A stretch of 64,000 nucleotides of DNA from Chitinophagaceae bacterium (GTDB taxonomy: Bacteria > Bacteroidota > Bacteroidia > Chitinophagales > Chitinophagaceae), in assembly GCA_024707305.1 (NCBI GenBank), contig JANPZZ010000018.1, positions 1 to 64,000 of the forward strand. Direction: 5' to 3'. Numbering within the stretch: the first letter of the stretch is position 1; each line of letters starts with the position of its first letter. The translations under genes and the position numbers were made by a program. A model generated the notes under the pieces. The model saw nothing but the letters and a program-made list of their open reading frames with translations. It searched no databases and was not told the DNA's origin. Positions 30,090-39,555 of the stretch are shown piece after piece.

Positions 30090-30551
30090 ATGAAAACAGA
30101 AACCACAAATCAAATAGAAGTGATCAATGATTTGCTCCGGATCAATCTTGATCGCGTAGAAGGATATGAAAAGGCTGCTGGCCAAACGCGTGATGAAGAC
30201 CAGGATCTCCGTCGCATTTTCCAGGCAATGGCTAACCAAAGCCAGGATTTTGCAAGTGAGTTACGAAAATTTGTTTATCGCGATGGTGGCGAGCCGGAAA
30301 ACAATTCAACTACCGCGGGTAAACTGTACCGAACCTGGATGGATTTGAAAGTTGTTTTTACCGGAAAGGATCGCAAAGCAATTTTATCATCCTGTGAGTT
30401 TGGCGAAGATGCCGCGCTGAAAGCATATCGCACAGCATTGAAAGATCCTGACACAAGTGATCCGAATTTGCGCATGGTGCTTACAGACCAGGAAACAAAA
30501 CTGAGAGCAGCGCATGATCAGATTAAACAATTGAGAGATCAGCAGAACTAA
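30090..30551 (+). CDS. PA2169-type four-helix-bundle (DUF2383) protein
   Basis: 153 residues, all-helical, matching DUF2383, a ferritin-like helical family: INDLLRINLDRVEGYEKAA near the start, DLRRIFQAMANQSQDFASELRKFV, then GKLYRTWMDLKVVFTGKDRKAILSSCEFGEDAALKAYRTAL. No signal peptide, so cytoplasmic. Members occur in stress and desiccation loci. Here it is one of three helical-bundle families in the island (with DUF4142 and DUF892). Confidence 0.85.
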   Translation: MKTETTNQIEVINDLLRINLDRVEGYEKAAGQTRDEDQDLRRIFQAMANQSQDFASELRKFVYRDGGEPENNSTTAGKLYRTWMDLKVVFTGKDRKAILSSCEFGEDAALKAYRTALKDPDTSDPNLRMVLTDQETKLRAAHDQIKQLRDQQN

Positions 30552-30590
30552 GTTCGCTGTCACCATAAAACTCAAACGCATTTAGCATAT

Positions 30591-30983
30591 ATGGAATTTA
30601 GCAGAAACAGGGCAACAGACAGAAGACCGGAAGGAGACCGCGTACTCGATGCATCGTTTGTATTAGTGGACACGACATCAGTAGAGACCAATCTTTTACA
30701 TGAAAAGGAGATACAGAACAACGGTAAATCGGGATACACGGTTTTTAAATCGGATAAGCTGGCGATTGTATTAGTGATGTTAGATGAGGGAAACAGCATC
30801 CTTCCTGGTAAGACGTCGGGCACGATGGTGCTGCAGGTATTACAGGGGCAGCTTGATGTGAAAGTTGCGGAACAATCAGTGGAGCTTGAACCGATGCGAA
30901 TATTGGTGATCCGCCCGGATATGGATTGTGAAATTCATGCAGCGAAGGACTCCCGGTTTTACCTGTTTAATGCGATTGAGTAA
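30591..30983 (+). CDS. Cupin-like protein
   Basis: 130 residues with a single cupin fold: KLAIVLVMLDEGNSILPGKTSGTMVLQVLQGQLDVKVAEQSVELEPMRILVIRPDMDCEIHAAKDSRFYLF gives the paired beta-motif pattern, but typical metal His residues are mostly absent. It probably binds a small molecule or acts as a structural cupin. It follows DUF2383 by 40 nt on the same strand and precedes a bidirectional terminator. Confidence 0.7.
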   Translation: MEFSRNRATDRRPEGDRVLDASFVLVDTTSVETNLLHEKEIQNNGKSGYTVFKSDKLAIVLVMLDEGNSILPGKTSGTMVLQVLQGQLDVKVAEQSVELEPMRILVIRPDMDCEIHAAKDSRFYLFNAIE

Positions 30984-31000
30984 TTTTCATTTTCTCGTTA

Positions 31001-31042
31001 TAAAAAAAACTTTCAGGCCTTATTATCCTGAAAGTTTTTTTT
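31001..31042. terminator. Bidirectional terminator
   Basis: AACTTTCAGG / CCTGAAAGTT stem with A8 and T8 flanks, between the cupin gene and the convergent response regulator. Confidence 0.85.
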
Positions 31043-31047
31043 ATTTC

Positions 31048-32517
31048 TTACATGGAGTATTTCATTCGGAAGTTCTTCAACTTATTGTAAAGTGTTTTAC
31101 GGTCAATCTTCAACAGTGCAGCTGCTTTCTTTTTATTGAAATTAACCATCTTCAGCGCCTGGAGAATAGCCAGGTATTCTGCTTTATTTGCGGCACCTTT
31201 TAGTCGATCAAAATCCTGCGACACTGCGCGACCGTTTGTCATTACTTCCACCGGCTCCATTAAATCATCATCATTTAAAAGGAAACCAGCTTCCTGATTT
31301 GTGAGGATTTTTTCATCAACTAAATAATCATCTTCTTTTTCATCGGCCGTAAATTCAGGCGGAAAACTTTCAAGGCATAGTTGCGTACCCGGTGCCGTTA
31401 GCAACACAGCACGTCGAATCACATTCCTCAACTCGCGCAAATTGCCGGGCCAGCGGTACTCTTTCAACTTCGATTTTACTTCTTTGGAAATACCGTTCAC
31501 TTCAATGCCTGTTTCCGCCTGGGCACGCCGCATAAACAATTCGGCCAGGGGAAGTATATCTTCTTTACGATCGCGTAAAGGCGGAAGATGAATCATAAAT
31601 TCATTGAACCGGTAGTACAAATCTTCGCGGAATTTTCCTTTATGATGTGCTTCCGATAAACTCTCATTACTCGCTACAATAATGCGCACATCGGCGGGCA
31701 TTTCTTTACTACTTCCAACAGGGCGGAATCTTCGCTCCTGAATCACGCGTAATAAGGTTGTTTGTACGTCGCCCGGCAGGTTTGCCACTTCATCCAGAAA
31801 TAAAGTTCCGCCGTGAGCTGCTGTAAAATGTCCGTCACGGTCCTGCATGGCACCGGTGAAGGAACCCTTCACATGTCCAAACAATTCACTCGCCGCCAAC
31901 TCACGGGAGAGTATGCCGCAATCTACTGCCACAAATGGGCGGTCGCGACGATTACTGCGTTCATGGATTAGTCTTGCGGCCACTTCTTTTCCAGTCCCAC
32001 TTTCTCCATAAAGAATTACATTATAATTTGTAGGCGCAACAATATTAATGAGTTTATAAGCATTCAGCATCGCTTCAGACTTGCTGGAAGTATAAATCTC
32101 TTCTTTCATCACAGACGGTGAAGAGACAGGGTCCTTTGTAACAGCGGCTGTTGCCGGTTCAGCTAATGCCTGTTGTAGCACCCGCATCAATTCATCTGGA
32201 ACGATCGGTTTGGTGAGATAGTCGCGTGCCCCGAGTTTCATTACTTCTACTGCTGAGCGTGTATCTGAATATCCGGTAATCACAAAAATGACTGCCGCCG
32301 GATTGATTTCGCGTATCTCATTAATAACGCGAAGCGCATCCATATCACCCAGGCGGTAATCACAAATCACCGCGTCGAAACTTCCTGACTTGTAGGCTGC
32401 TATCCCGCGTACACCTTTGTGGTGCGCAGTGGTTTCATAACCTTTTTTCGAAAGAAACCTTTGAAGAAGCAGGCAAATATCCGGATCATCGTCAATGATG
32501 AGAATTCGATGGAGCAT
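31048..32517 (-). CDS. Sigma-54-dependent NtrC-family response regulator
   Basis: 489 residues. REC domain 1-115 with phosphoacceptor Asp in VICDYRLGD and a Lys in DYLTKP. AAA+ domain about 150-375: Walker A GESGTGKE, the sigma-54 contact motif as GSFTGA (GAFTGA type), Walker B GTLFLDEVANLP. An acidic linker follows, then a Fis-type helix-turn-helix (KKKAAALLKIDRKTLYNKL). Phosphorylation should let it drive sigma-54 open-complex formation. No histidine kinase is encoded nearby, so it is an orphan here. It is divergent from the TIGR02587 operon, which has a good GG-N10-GC promoter. Confidence 0.93.
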   Translation of the reverse strand: MLHRILIIDDDPDICLLLQRFLSKKGYETTAHHKGVRGIAAYKSGSFDAVICDYRLGDMDALRVINEIREINPAAVIFVITGYSDTRSAVEVMKLGARDYLTKPIVPDELMRVLQQALAEPATAAVTKDPVSSPSVMKEEIYTSSKSEAMLNAYKLINIVAPTNYNVILYGESGTGKEVAARLIHERSNRRDRPFVAVDCGILSRELAASELFGHVKGSFTGAMQDRDGHFTAAHGGTLFLDEVANLPGDVQTTLLRVIQERRFRPVGSSKEMPADVRIIVASNESLSEAHHKGKFREDLYYRFNEFMIHLPPLRDRKEDILPLAELFMRRAQAETGIEVNGISKEVKSKLKEYRWPGNLRELRNVIRRAVLLTAPGTQLCLESFPPEFTADEKEDDYLVDEKILTNQEAGFLLNDDDLMEPVEVMTNGRAVSQDFDRLKGAANKAEYLAILQALKMVNFNKKKAAALLKIDRKTLYNKLKNFRMKYSM

Positions 32518-32592
32518 GACAGGAAAGGTTTTTTTTATGAGAGTAATTCATTTGCAACCCAAACCGTGCCAATTATAATTTTTACAAATCTG

Positions 32593-32607
32593 TGGCAAGC
32601 CGTTTGC
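32593..32607 (+). promoter_or_regulatory. Candidate sigma-54 promoter of the TIGR02587 operon
   Basis: TGGCAAGCCGTTTGC: GG at 32594-32595, ten bases, GC at 32606-32607, with the TTTGC -12 box. The implied transcript start (about 32619) is 10 nt before ATG 32629. It is divergent from the sigma-54 regulator gene. Confidence 0.55.
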
Positions 32608-32628
32608 CGCGCTCTTCTAAAGCCCTGC

Positions 32629-33487
32629 ATGAAATCGAAAAAGGAGTCATTGAAGGAATATGCACGTGGAATTACCGGCGGTCTTTTTATTCAGTCTTCC
32701 CCTTTTTTATACAATGGAAATGTGGGAAGCAAGCCTTTCACTTCCCCCGCAACGTCTGCTGGCTTATCTGGCGGTTACTTTCCTTTTATTAATGGGGTAT
32801 AATAAATATGCAGGTCTGCACCCAACAGCAAAGTGGACGGAAATCATCACTGACTCAGTGGAGGAGATTGGCCTGGGTATGCTGTTGTCGTTAGCAGTAT
32901 TACATTCGATTGGGCAACTCAACTGGGCGGACCACTCCTTACACGACAACCTAAGCAAGATCATTGTGCAGGCAATGCCAGTTGCAATCGGGATTTCTAT
33001 AGGGACAGCGCAGCTACAGTCGGGCGACGATGAAAAAGAAAAATCTCAAAAAGATAAAAAGACAGATGATGTGATGCCGGGCAGTTCCACATTTTCGGGG
33101 AGATTTATCCTCGCCATCTGTGGAACAGTGGTGATTGCAGGCAACATTGCACCCACAGAGGAAGTGCAAAGAATTGCAGTGAACAGCAACATGTTTTCCC
33201 TGTTAATTCTCATCATTGAATCAATGATACTGGGGGCGGTCATTTTATTCTTTAGCGACTTTAAAGCGTCAGTACCGATATCGGGAAACGGGCTCTATAT
33301 CAAAATCCTGCAACATACAGTTACCACCTATTTCGCCTGCTTACTGGCGTCCTTTCTCATGTTGTGGTTCTTTGGACAACTCAATGATACCGGGCCTTTT
33401 ACCGGCCTTGCAGAAATTATTGTATTAGGGTTTCCTGCAATGCTTGGCGCATCTGCAGGGCGACTACTCATTAAAAACGGATCATGA
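32629..33487 (+). CDS. TIGR02587/DUF2391 family integral membrane protein (frameshifted)
   Basis: About 285 residues. The N-terminus MKSKKESLKEYARGITGG lies in one frame and FSLPLFYTMEMWEASLSLPPQRLLAYLAVTFLLL in the next; removing one T from the run 32684-32688 joins them. At least six membrane helices are visible, with a charged cytoplasmic loop (DDEKEKSQKDKKTDD) in the middle. The pairing with a TIGR02588 gene downstream (ATGA overlap) is the known family association. Function is undefined in the family; the stress-island context suggests an envelope role. Confidence 0.8.
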
Positions 33488-33900
33488 CGCGTAAATCAAT
33501 CAGAAAAAATTACCGGGACCATTTCAGGAACGACAAGAACAAACTGGAATGGATCGTCTTCTTTTGCGGGGCAGCCGTACTGTTAGCACTGGTCCTCTAT
33601 CTATCAGTACAATGGATTCGTTATGACGAAGATGAAGTGAAACTCAGCGTTTCCTGGAAGCAGGATCAAACAGCCGGAAATATTCCCCGTTACGAAGTGA
33701 CGCTTCACAACGAAGGCGGGAAGACGGTTAAGCAGGTCCATTTAACAGCCATCAATGAGCGACAGGGCCATGCTGTGGAAGCAACAGAAATGGTCATTGA
33801 TCTTTCGCCCCGCCGTTCCAATACGCAGGCCTGGTTTCAGTTTCGCGAAGCAATAAAACCTGGCGATTCTATTGCTGTGCATATTTCGGGCTACCAATAG
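33484..33900 (+). CDS. TIGR02588 family membrane-anchored protein
   Basis: 138 residues: a basic N-terminus, one membrane helix (LEWIVFFCGAAVLLALVLYLSVQWI), and a periplasmic beta-domain (YEVTLHNEGGKTVKQVHLTAI...RRSNTQAWFQFREAIKPGDSIAV). It overlaps the TIGR02587 gene by ATGA, consistent with translational coupling and a joint membrane complex. Function unknown. Confidence 0.85.
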   Translation: MTRKSIRKNYRDHFRNDKNKLEWIVFFCGAAVLLALVLYLSVQWIRYDEDEVKLSVSWKQDQTAGNIPRYEVTLHNEGGKTVKQVHLTAINERQGHAVEATEMVIDLSPRRSNTQAWFQFREAIKPGDSIAVHISGYQ

Positions 33901-33945
33901 CCGGCAATGTCACATCAATGGCACTCTTGTTGCTTCAAACTGGTT

Positions 33946-35491
33946 ATGATCACTCGCGACAGCAATACCAACAGCTTATGGCAGGAGTCTCTACCTGTAT
34001 ATGCGCCTCGCACTACGCGTATTAGTAATCATTTCTTTGATGTGATAATTGTTGGTGGCGGCATCACAGGCATTACAACTGCATGTCTTTTACAACAAGC
34101 GGGTTTTCGTTGCCTTGTTATTGAGGCCGAAAAACTTTGTTATGGAACCACCGGCGGCACCACGGCACATATTAACAGTCTACTGGACACAACCTATGGT
34201 GAGGTCTCTCGCGATTTTGGAACCGAGCAGTCTAAGTTATTGCTTCATGCCACACATGCCGCGCGCGATTTGATCCGCTCCAATATCGAACAATTTCGGT
34301 TTGATTGCGACTACCGTGATTGCACTGCATTCCTTTATGCGAAAGACAATAAGCAGGAAGAAGAACTGGTTTCAATTGCACTCAAAGGAAAAGAAGCGGG
34401 GCTCGACCTTTCGTTCACCTCTGAAATACCCCTTCCGGCAAATTTTCAAAAAGCCATACGTGTGCCTCACGAAGCAGCTATGCATCCGATTAAGTATGTG
34501 TATGGACTTGCAGCAGCGTTTGAAGCGGCAGGTGGCACCATACTGGAGAATCATAGTTTCATGACCAGCCAGCGTCTAAAAATTAAACTGGAAGTCGTTA
34601 CTTCAAACGGCACGTTTAGTACGCGCGACCTGATATTCGCTACCCATACGCCGCCTAATTTCAATATGGTTCAAATGAAATTCATTCCCTGGCGTAGTTA
34701 TGTGCATGCGTTTGAAACTAAAAATCCGCTCCCGAATAATGTGCTTGTATACGATCTGGATGAGCCCTATCATTATTTCAGATCACATCGTTGGAAAGAT
34801 CGCGACCTGATCATTGCTGGTGGCGAAGATCATGAGACGGGGCAGAAAGCCGGCGAAGTGCATTCGTTCCGAAAAACTTGAATCTTACATCAGGAACGTT
34901 TATCCGGACATGGAGCCACGTTTTTCCTGGTCGGCACAGTATTATGAATCCATTGACGGGCTGCCCTATATCGGACGGCTCCCGGGAAAAAACGACAACT
35001 ATTTTGTGGCAACAGGATTTGGCGGCAACGGCATCATGTATAGCCAGGTGTCGGCGCTTTTGTTGCGCGATCAACTGCTCGACCGTAAGAATGATTGGGA
35101 GAAATTGTTTTCGCCATCGCGAATAAAACCGGTCGCGGGTTTCAAAGATTTTACAAACCTCGTTAGCACAACAGTAAGCAACTGGGTGGGGAAAATTAAA
35201 CCCAAACCCACCTTAAAAGAAATGGCGGACCTGGCACCCGGCGAAGGGCGTGTAATTAGCTGGAACAATAAAAAAGTGGCAATCAGTAAAGATGCCGACA
35301 ATAACATTCACGCAGTAAGCGCCATTTGCACGCATATGGGCTGCGAAGTAAAATGGAATCTTGCTGAGCAGTCATGGGATTGCCCCTGCCACGGCGCACG
35401 CTATGATGCGAATGGAAATGTGCTGAATGGCCCGGCCACGCACCCGCTTCACAAAGTAGAGCTTAATGAGGGTGATGACAATAACACCTAG
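33946..35491 (+). CDS. FAD-dependent oxidoreductase with C-terminal Rieske domain (frameshifted)
   Basis: About 515 residues. The FAD-binding motif is FDVIIVGGGITGITTACLLQQAGF; the DAO-type body includes YGTTGGTTAHINSLLDTTYG and, after the break, YYESIDGLPYIGRLPG and GFGGNGIMYSQVSA. The C-terminal Rieske [2Fe-2S] domain has CTHMGCEVKWN and CPCHGARYDANG. The frame breaks at the A5 run 34872-34876: removing one A joins HSFRK to LESYIRNVYP. Start 33946 (MITRDSNTNSLWQ) is preferred to 33907, whose extra residues are unusual. It lies behind TIGR02587/TIGR02588 in one operon. The substrate is unknown. Confidence 0.85.
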
Positions 35492-35665
35492 TTAATCATC
35501 GCCTCTCGCAATCCGGAAAATAGTCAGCATAAAGGCAGCAACGCCAATTATATGGAACCAAACGGGCGGCGCAAAAAAGGCAGCACCCAGGTACCAAACC
35601 GACCAAAGCACAATCAGTACATTAAAAAGTCCTGTGCCTGTAATGGTATTTGTTGAAGTTTTCAT
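35492..35665 (-). CDS. Small membrane protein (57 residues)
   Basis: [21 protein letters not shown]... with two hydrophobic helices (about residues 14-33 and 36-50) and a charged end (RIARGDD). It is convergent with the FAD-Rieske gene with no space between stops, and divergent from the LigD-like gene. A GG-N10-GC element with an exact TTGCT -12 box at 35678-35692 places the transcript start one base before the ATG. Function unknown. Confidence 0.55.
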   Translation of the reverse strand: MKTSTNTITGTGLFNVLIVLWSVWYLGAAFFAPPVWFHIIGVAAFMLTIFRIARGDD

Positions 35666-35677
35666 ACTACTGATACA

Positions 35678-35692
35678 GCAATCATAGTACCA
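35678..35692 (-). promoter_or_regulatory. Candidate sigma-54 promoter of the 57-residue membrane protein
   Basis: Minus strand TGGTACTATGATTGC followed by T: GG, ten bases, GC, with a TTGCT -12 box. The predicted start of transcription is at the start codon, so the mRNA would be leaderless, which counts against it. Confidence 0.4.
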
Positions 35693-35749
35693 GAGCGCTC
35701 TGCCAGGATATTCCCTCCTTTTTGGCACGACTATTTGATAGCTATATGT

Positions 35750-37269
35750 ATGAGTCTTTCATTATACAAAAAGAAAAGAAAATTTGACGAAACCCCGGAA
35801 CCAGCCGGAGGACGTGCAAATGGAAAAAACCTGCGCTTTGTGGTGCAGGAACATCATGCCTCGCGACTTCATTACGACCTGCGCCTTGAAATGGATGGCG
35901 TGTTGAAAAGCTGGGCTGTACCGAAGGAACCCACACTTGATCCCAAACAAAAGCGACTGGCAATCCATGTGGAAGATCACCCCATGGATTATATCAATTT
36001 TAAAGGAACAATTCCCAAAGGAAATTATGGTGCAGGTAAGGTTTATATCTGGGATAAGGGAACTTATAATGCAGAAACCGCACCGCCTGCCGGCAAAAAA
36101 GAAAGATTCAGGATTGTTACAGGGATTAAAAAAGGGCGAAATCAAATTTGTTCTTCATGGTAAAAAACTGAAAGGTTCATTTGCTTTAATCAAACTGAAA
36201 AATGAAGACAACCAATGGTTGCTGATCAAACATCGTGACAAATACGCAGGTCAACCCATAGCTAAAACTGAGACGGTGAAAAACAAAAGTAGTAAGCCCA
36301 AAACAAAAAAAGCCGCTACGAAATCGTCGGCTAAAGTTTCAAAAAAAGATTACTGATTCTGCCCCGATGAAAATTGGCGGGCATGAACTGAGTTTTTCCA
36401 ATTTGGAAAAATTATACTGGCCAAAGGATAAAGTTACGAAGGGCGACCTGATCAACTACTACCATCAGGTAGCCCCAGTTATACTTCCATATCTCAGAAA
36501 CCGTCCACAATCGTTAAACCGTTTTCCCGGAGGTATTACAGGGAAAGGCTTTTATCAAAAAGATGTAACAGACAAAGTACCAGACTGGGTGCAACAGTAT
36601 CCTTATACAACAGGTGAAGGCGAAAAACACAACTACCTGATACCCCAATCAGAAGCCGACATTCTTTTTATGGCCAACTGGGGAACTATTGAGATGAATC
36701 CATGGAATAGCACCATCGAGAATCCAGATTACCCCACCTGGTGCCTGCTGGATCTGGATCCGGGAAAAAAGAGTGACTTCAACGACGTGATTAAAACAGC
36801 TAATGTCATTAACGACATTCTTACTGAATTCAAAATAAAAGGATATCCAAAGACCTCAGGTTCCACGGGTATCCATATTTATATTCCGCTGAATGAAGCC
36901 TATACATACGACGAATGCCAGCTTTTTGCAAAACTGATAGCACTGGAAGCAGAAAGAAGATTACCAGATATCACAAGCACGGAGAGGATGGTGCGTAATC
37001 GAAAAGGGAAACTCTATATTGATTATTTGCAAAATCGGCCTTCGGCAACCCTGGCAGCTCCGTATTCCGTTCGTCCCAAACCTGGCGCGCCGGTTTCCAT
37101 GCCGCTCCACTGGGAAGAAGTAAAAAAGGATTGAAGATTACCGACTTTACGATTCGTAATGCCATTCGGCGAATTGAAAAAGAAGGCGACCTGTTTAAGC
37201 CGGTTTTAAAAAAAGGAATCAACATCAGCAGAATACTGAAACAACTCTCTAACAAAAAAGAAAAAATAA
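35750..37269 (+). CDS. ligD: LigD-like protein: phosphoesterase + polymerase domains, no ligase domain (several frameshifts)
   Basis: Domains in order: 3'-phosphoesterase ([88 protein letters not shown]), a Lys/Ser linker, then the primase-polymerase domain ([63 protein letters not shown]) and a C-terminal tail ([19 protein letters not shown]). The central ATP-dependent ligase domain with its KxDG site, normal in LigD, is absent. Frame breaks at 36095-36100, 36341-36347, 37122-37127 and perhaps 37254-37266, each fixed by one base. Removing one A near 37260 would make a TAATG junction with Ku. It acts in end joining with Ku and needs a separate ligase. Confidence 0.8.
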
Positions 37270-38042
37270 TGAAAGCAATCTGGAGTGGCGCAATCGCATT
37301 TGGACTGGTAAACATTCCTGTTAAACTTTACTCGGCAGTCAAAGAGAGCCGACTTGATTTTGATATGCTCGACAAAAAAGATCATTCGCGTATTAAATAT
37401 AAAAGAGTGAATGAATCGACCGGAAAAAGAAGTTACATGGAATAGTATTGTGAAAGGTTTCCAGGTGAATGATAAATACGTAATCATGACAGACGCAGAC
37501 TTTGAAAAAGCAGCACCTGAAAAAACAAAGCTCATTGCGTTGGAACTGTTTGTGAAGATGGAAGAGATCGACGTCATTTTGTACAACAATGCCTATTATC
37601 TCTACCCAGCCAAAGGAGGCGAACGTGCATTTAATCTGCTTGCAGAAACGTTGCAGAAAACAAAAAAATGTGGGGTCGGCAGTTTTGTATTGCGTAATCG
37701 GGAACATTTATCTATAGTTCGTGTGGTTGAAAATGTTATGATCCTTCATACGCTTCGATTTCTCGAAGAGATCAGAGATCCTTCAGAGTTCAACTTGAAA
37801 AATCTGCCTAAAGGAAAACCAATGCCAGCGAAACAAAGATGGCGGGTAGCCTGGTGCGCAGCATGGAACAGAAGTTTGATTTAAAAAAATACAAAGACAG
37901 TTATAAACGCGAACTCACAAAATTAATTAAAGCAAAAGGAAGTGGTAAAAAACTCCCTGCTCCTGCAAAATCGCGCTCGACATCATCTTCTGATGACCTG
38001 GTAGAACAATTGAAAAAAAGTATTGCGGGTCGAAAAAAGTAA
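37269..38042 (+). CDS. ku: Ku protein, non-homologous end joining (two frameshifts)
   Basis: About 258 residues. [24 protein letters not shown] is the bacterial Ku start; [67 protein letters not shown] and [13 protein letters not shown] follow. The C-terminal tail is Lys/Ser-rich ([26 protein letters not shown]). Frame breaks at the A5 run 37424-37428 (one base too many) and near 37835-37837 (one too few). It binds DNA ends and recruits LigD. The order LigD-Ku-topoisomerase IB suggests a DNA-damage repair operon. Confidence 0.88.
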
Positions 38043-38048
38043 ACAAAG

Positions 38049-38065
38049 TTTAACAGGTTGGGGTG
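38049..38065. promoter_or_regulatory. Degenerate stress-island palindrome
   Basis: TTTAACA-GGT-TGGGGTG: the right half equals that of the 40304 site, while the left half keeps only TT and CA. It lies about 100 nt upstream of the small lipoprotein start, the same distance as the good sites. Confidence 0.3.
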
Positions 38066-38117
38066 ATTTATCCACGGTTTTACATTGTTTATATTTAACA
38101 GGAAGTAAACTGTTTTT

Positions 38118-38132
38118 TGGTCTCGTGTTTGC
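38118..38132 (+). promoter_or_regulatory. Candidate sigma-54 promoter, small lipoprotein/topoisomerase IB
   Basis: TGGTCTCGTGTTTGC within TTGG...TTTGCA: GG at 38119-38120, ten bases, GC at 38131-38132. The -12 box is exact and the -24 keeps TTGG. The implied transcript start is about 15 nt before ATG 38159. This is the best sigma-54 match in the island. Confidence 0.55.
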
Positions 38133-38158
38133 ATTTCTATTTCCAAACAGTTCGTATT

Positions 38159-38392
38159 ATGAAAACTTCAATCCTCCGCGCAGGCAAAACTATGTTTTTC
38201 TGTGCCGCAGCATTTATCGCACTTAGTGCCTGTGAAGGGCAAAACGATAAACCGACAACCGCACCGCTTCCTCCTGCTACGCCAGCGATGGAATCTACGG
38301 AAACAGCTCCCGCTGACAACACTAACAACGGAGATACAGCCAGCTACGACCGTATGTCGGGACGTGGATTTGACAGTACAACAAAACAATAG
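38159..38392 (+). CDS. Small lipoprotein
   Basis: 77 residues: signal MKTSILRAGKTMFFCAAAFIALSAC with lipobox LSAC, then a Thr/Pro/Ala/Asn-rich low-complexity mature part (TTAPLPPATPAMESTETAPADN). Start 38159 gives a standard signal length; the longer frame to 38117 would begin inside the promoter. It resembles the lipoprotein at 29875 and probably leads an operon with the 33-residue membrane peptide and topoisomerase IB. Confidence 0.65.
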   Translation: MKTSILRAGKTMFFCAAAFIALSACEGQNDKPTTAPLPPATPAMESTETAPADNTNNGDTASYDRMSGRGFDSTTKQ

Positions 38393-38415
38393 ACGATCAT
38401 TAATAAAGTAAGAAC

Positions 38416-38517
38416 ATGGACGTATTAATTCGCAGTATACTGATGCTTTGGATGATTACCGTATTTATCGGTATCGTGATAACCGGAATAAAAAGTTTAA
38501 GTGGCGGTAACCGTTAA
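38416..38517 (+). CDS. 33-residue single-helix membrane peptide
   Basis: ATG 38416 opens MDVLIRSILMLWMITVFIGIV... with one membrane helix (residues 4-24) and a short polar end (KSLSGGNR). It is too short for routine gene calling. It lies 23 nt after the lipoprotein stop and overlaps the proposed GTG start of topoisomerase IB by 17 nt, so it may be translationally coupled. Function unknown. Confidence 0.45.
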   Translation: MDVLIRSILMLWMITVFIGIVITGIKSLSGGNR

Positions 38518-39528
38518 AAAAATAAGGGCCGCCACGCGCTACGTGGCGGCTTCCACTCTTTTAAAAGGAATCACCCGCGTTCGCCGCGGAAAAGGCTTCG
38601 TTTACTATTATCATAATAAACCAGTAAAAGCAGCTACGCAGCTGCAAAGAATCAGATCGCTGGCTATTCCTCCCGCGTGGACCGATGTGCTTATCTGTCC
38701 ACATGCTTTCGGTCATTTACAGGCCATCGGCCGCGATATGGCCGGACGTAAGCAATACATTTATCATAGCTCCTGGGTCAACAAAAGAAGTGAAAACAAA
38801 TTTAGCCGCCTACTCCAGTTTGGAAATTCGTTGGCGTTGTTGCGCCAACGTGTGAATAGTGATTTGCGTGGTGACGACTGGACGGCTGATAAAGTGATTG
38901 CGACTGCCATCCGCCTCATGGAAAACAGTCATATGCGCATCGGCGGCCTTCAGTATGAAAAGCAACATGCTTCGCATGGATTAACCACGTTGCAAAACAA
39001 ACATGCGCACCTGGAAAAAGGAAAACTCATTGTCGCCTATACCGGAAAAAAGGAATTCAGCAGGAGCATCGTATCACCGACAAATCGTTGATCAACCTCG
39101 TAATGCGTTGCCGTGAACTTCCGGGAAAAAGGCTATTCCAATATAAAGATGAAAATGGAAAACGAAAAGCGATCACTACTACCCAAGTCAACCAATATAT
39201 TAAAGACGCTACCGGTGACAACTTCTCGGCAAAAGATTTTCGCACATGGGCGGGAAGTGTGTATGCTTTGAGTTACCTCTTACAGCAATACAATACCGAA
39301 ATGGGCGGTGAAAGAAATCTACAGGACATGCTTAAATACGTGAGTGAGCGGCTGGGCAACACTCCCACCGTTTGTCGTAAATACTATATACACCCGCAGC
39401 TAATAACAATATATGAGAAGGGTGGATCCATGACCCACCCTTCTTTAACAACGCATACACAATTGTTTGGGAAAAAGGGATTATCAAAAATTGAGAAATT
39501 ATTGCTTCGAATATTAAAAACGAAATAA
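38501..39528 (+). CDS. Eukaryotic-like DNA topoisomerase IB (frameshifted)
   Basis: About 342 residues of the poxvirus/bacterial TopIB type: GFVYYYHNKPVKAATQLQRIRSLAIPPAWTDVLICP, HLQAIGRDMAGRKQYIYHSSW, MRIGGLQYEKQHASHGLTTLQNKH; after the break DKSLINLVMRCRELPGKRLFQY, NFSAKDFRTWAGSVYAL and the active-site VCRKYYIHP. The frame breaks at the A6 run 39046-39051 (one A missing). The GTG start at 38501 is uncertain. It relaxes supercoils by transient Tyr-DNA linkage and sits next to LigD and Ku. Confidence 0.85.
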
Positions 39529-39555
39529 TGCTCAATTCCCCTTCTGCTTCCTGGT

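Noticed and set aside
32551..32580. Near-consensus TTGGCACG and TTGCA (minus strand) before the sigma-54 regulator gene
   Set aside because: The GG to GC spacing is 13 rather than 10 nt, which does not support sigma-54 promoter function unless an indel is present.
35492..35728. Longer start (35728) for the small membrane protein
   Set aside because: Extra residues ([15 protein letters not shown]) would run over the divergent regulatory region; ATG 35665 fits better.
39415..39445. GAAGGGTGG / CCACCCTTC hairpin as a terminator
   Set aside because: It lies inside the topoisomerase IB coding frame and has only a short T run after it.
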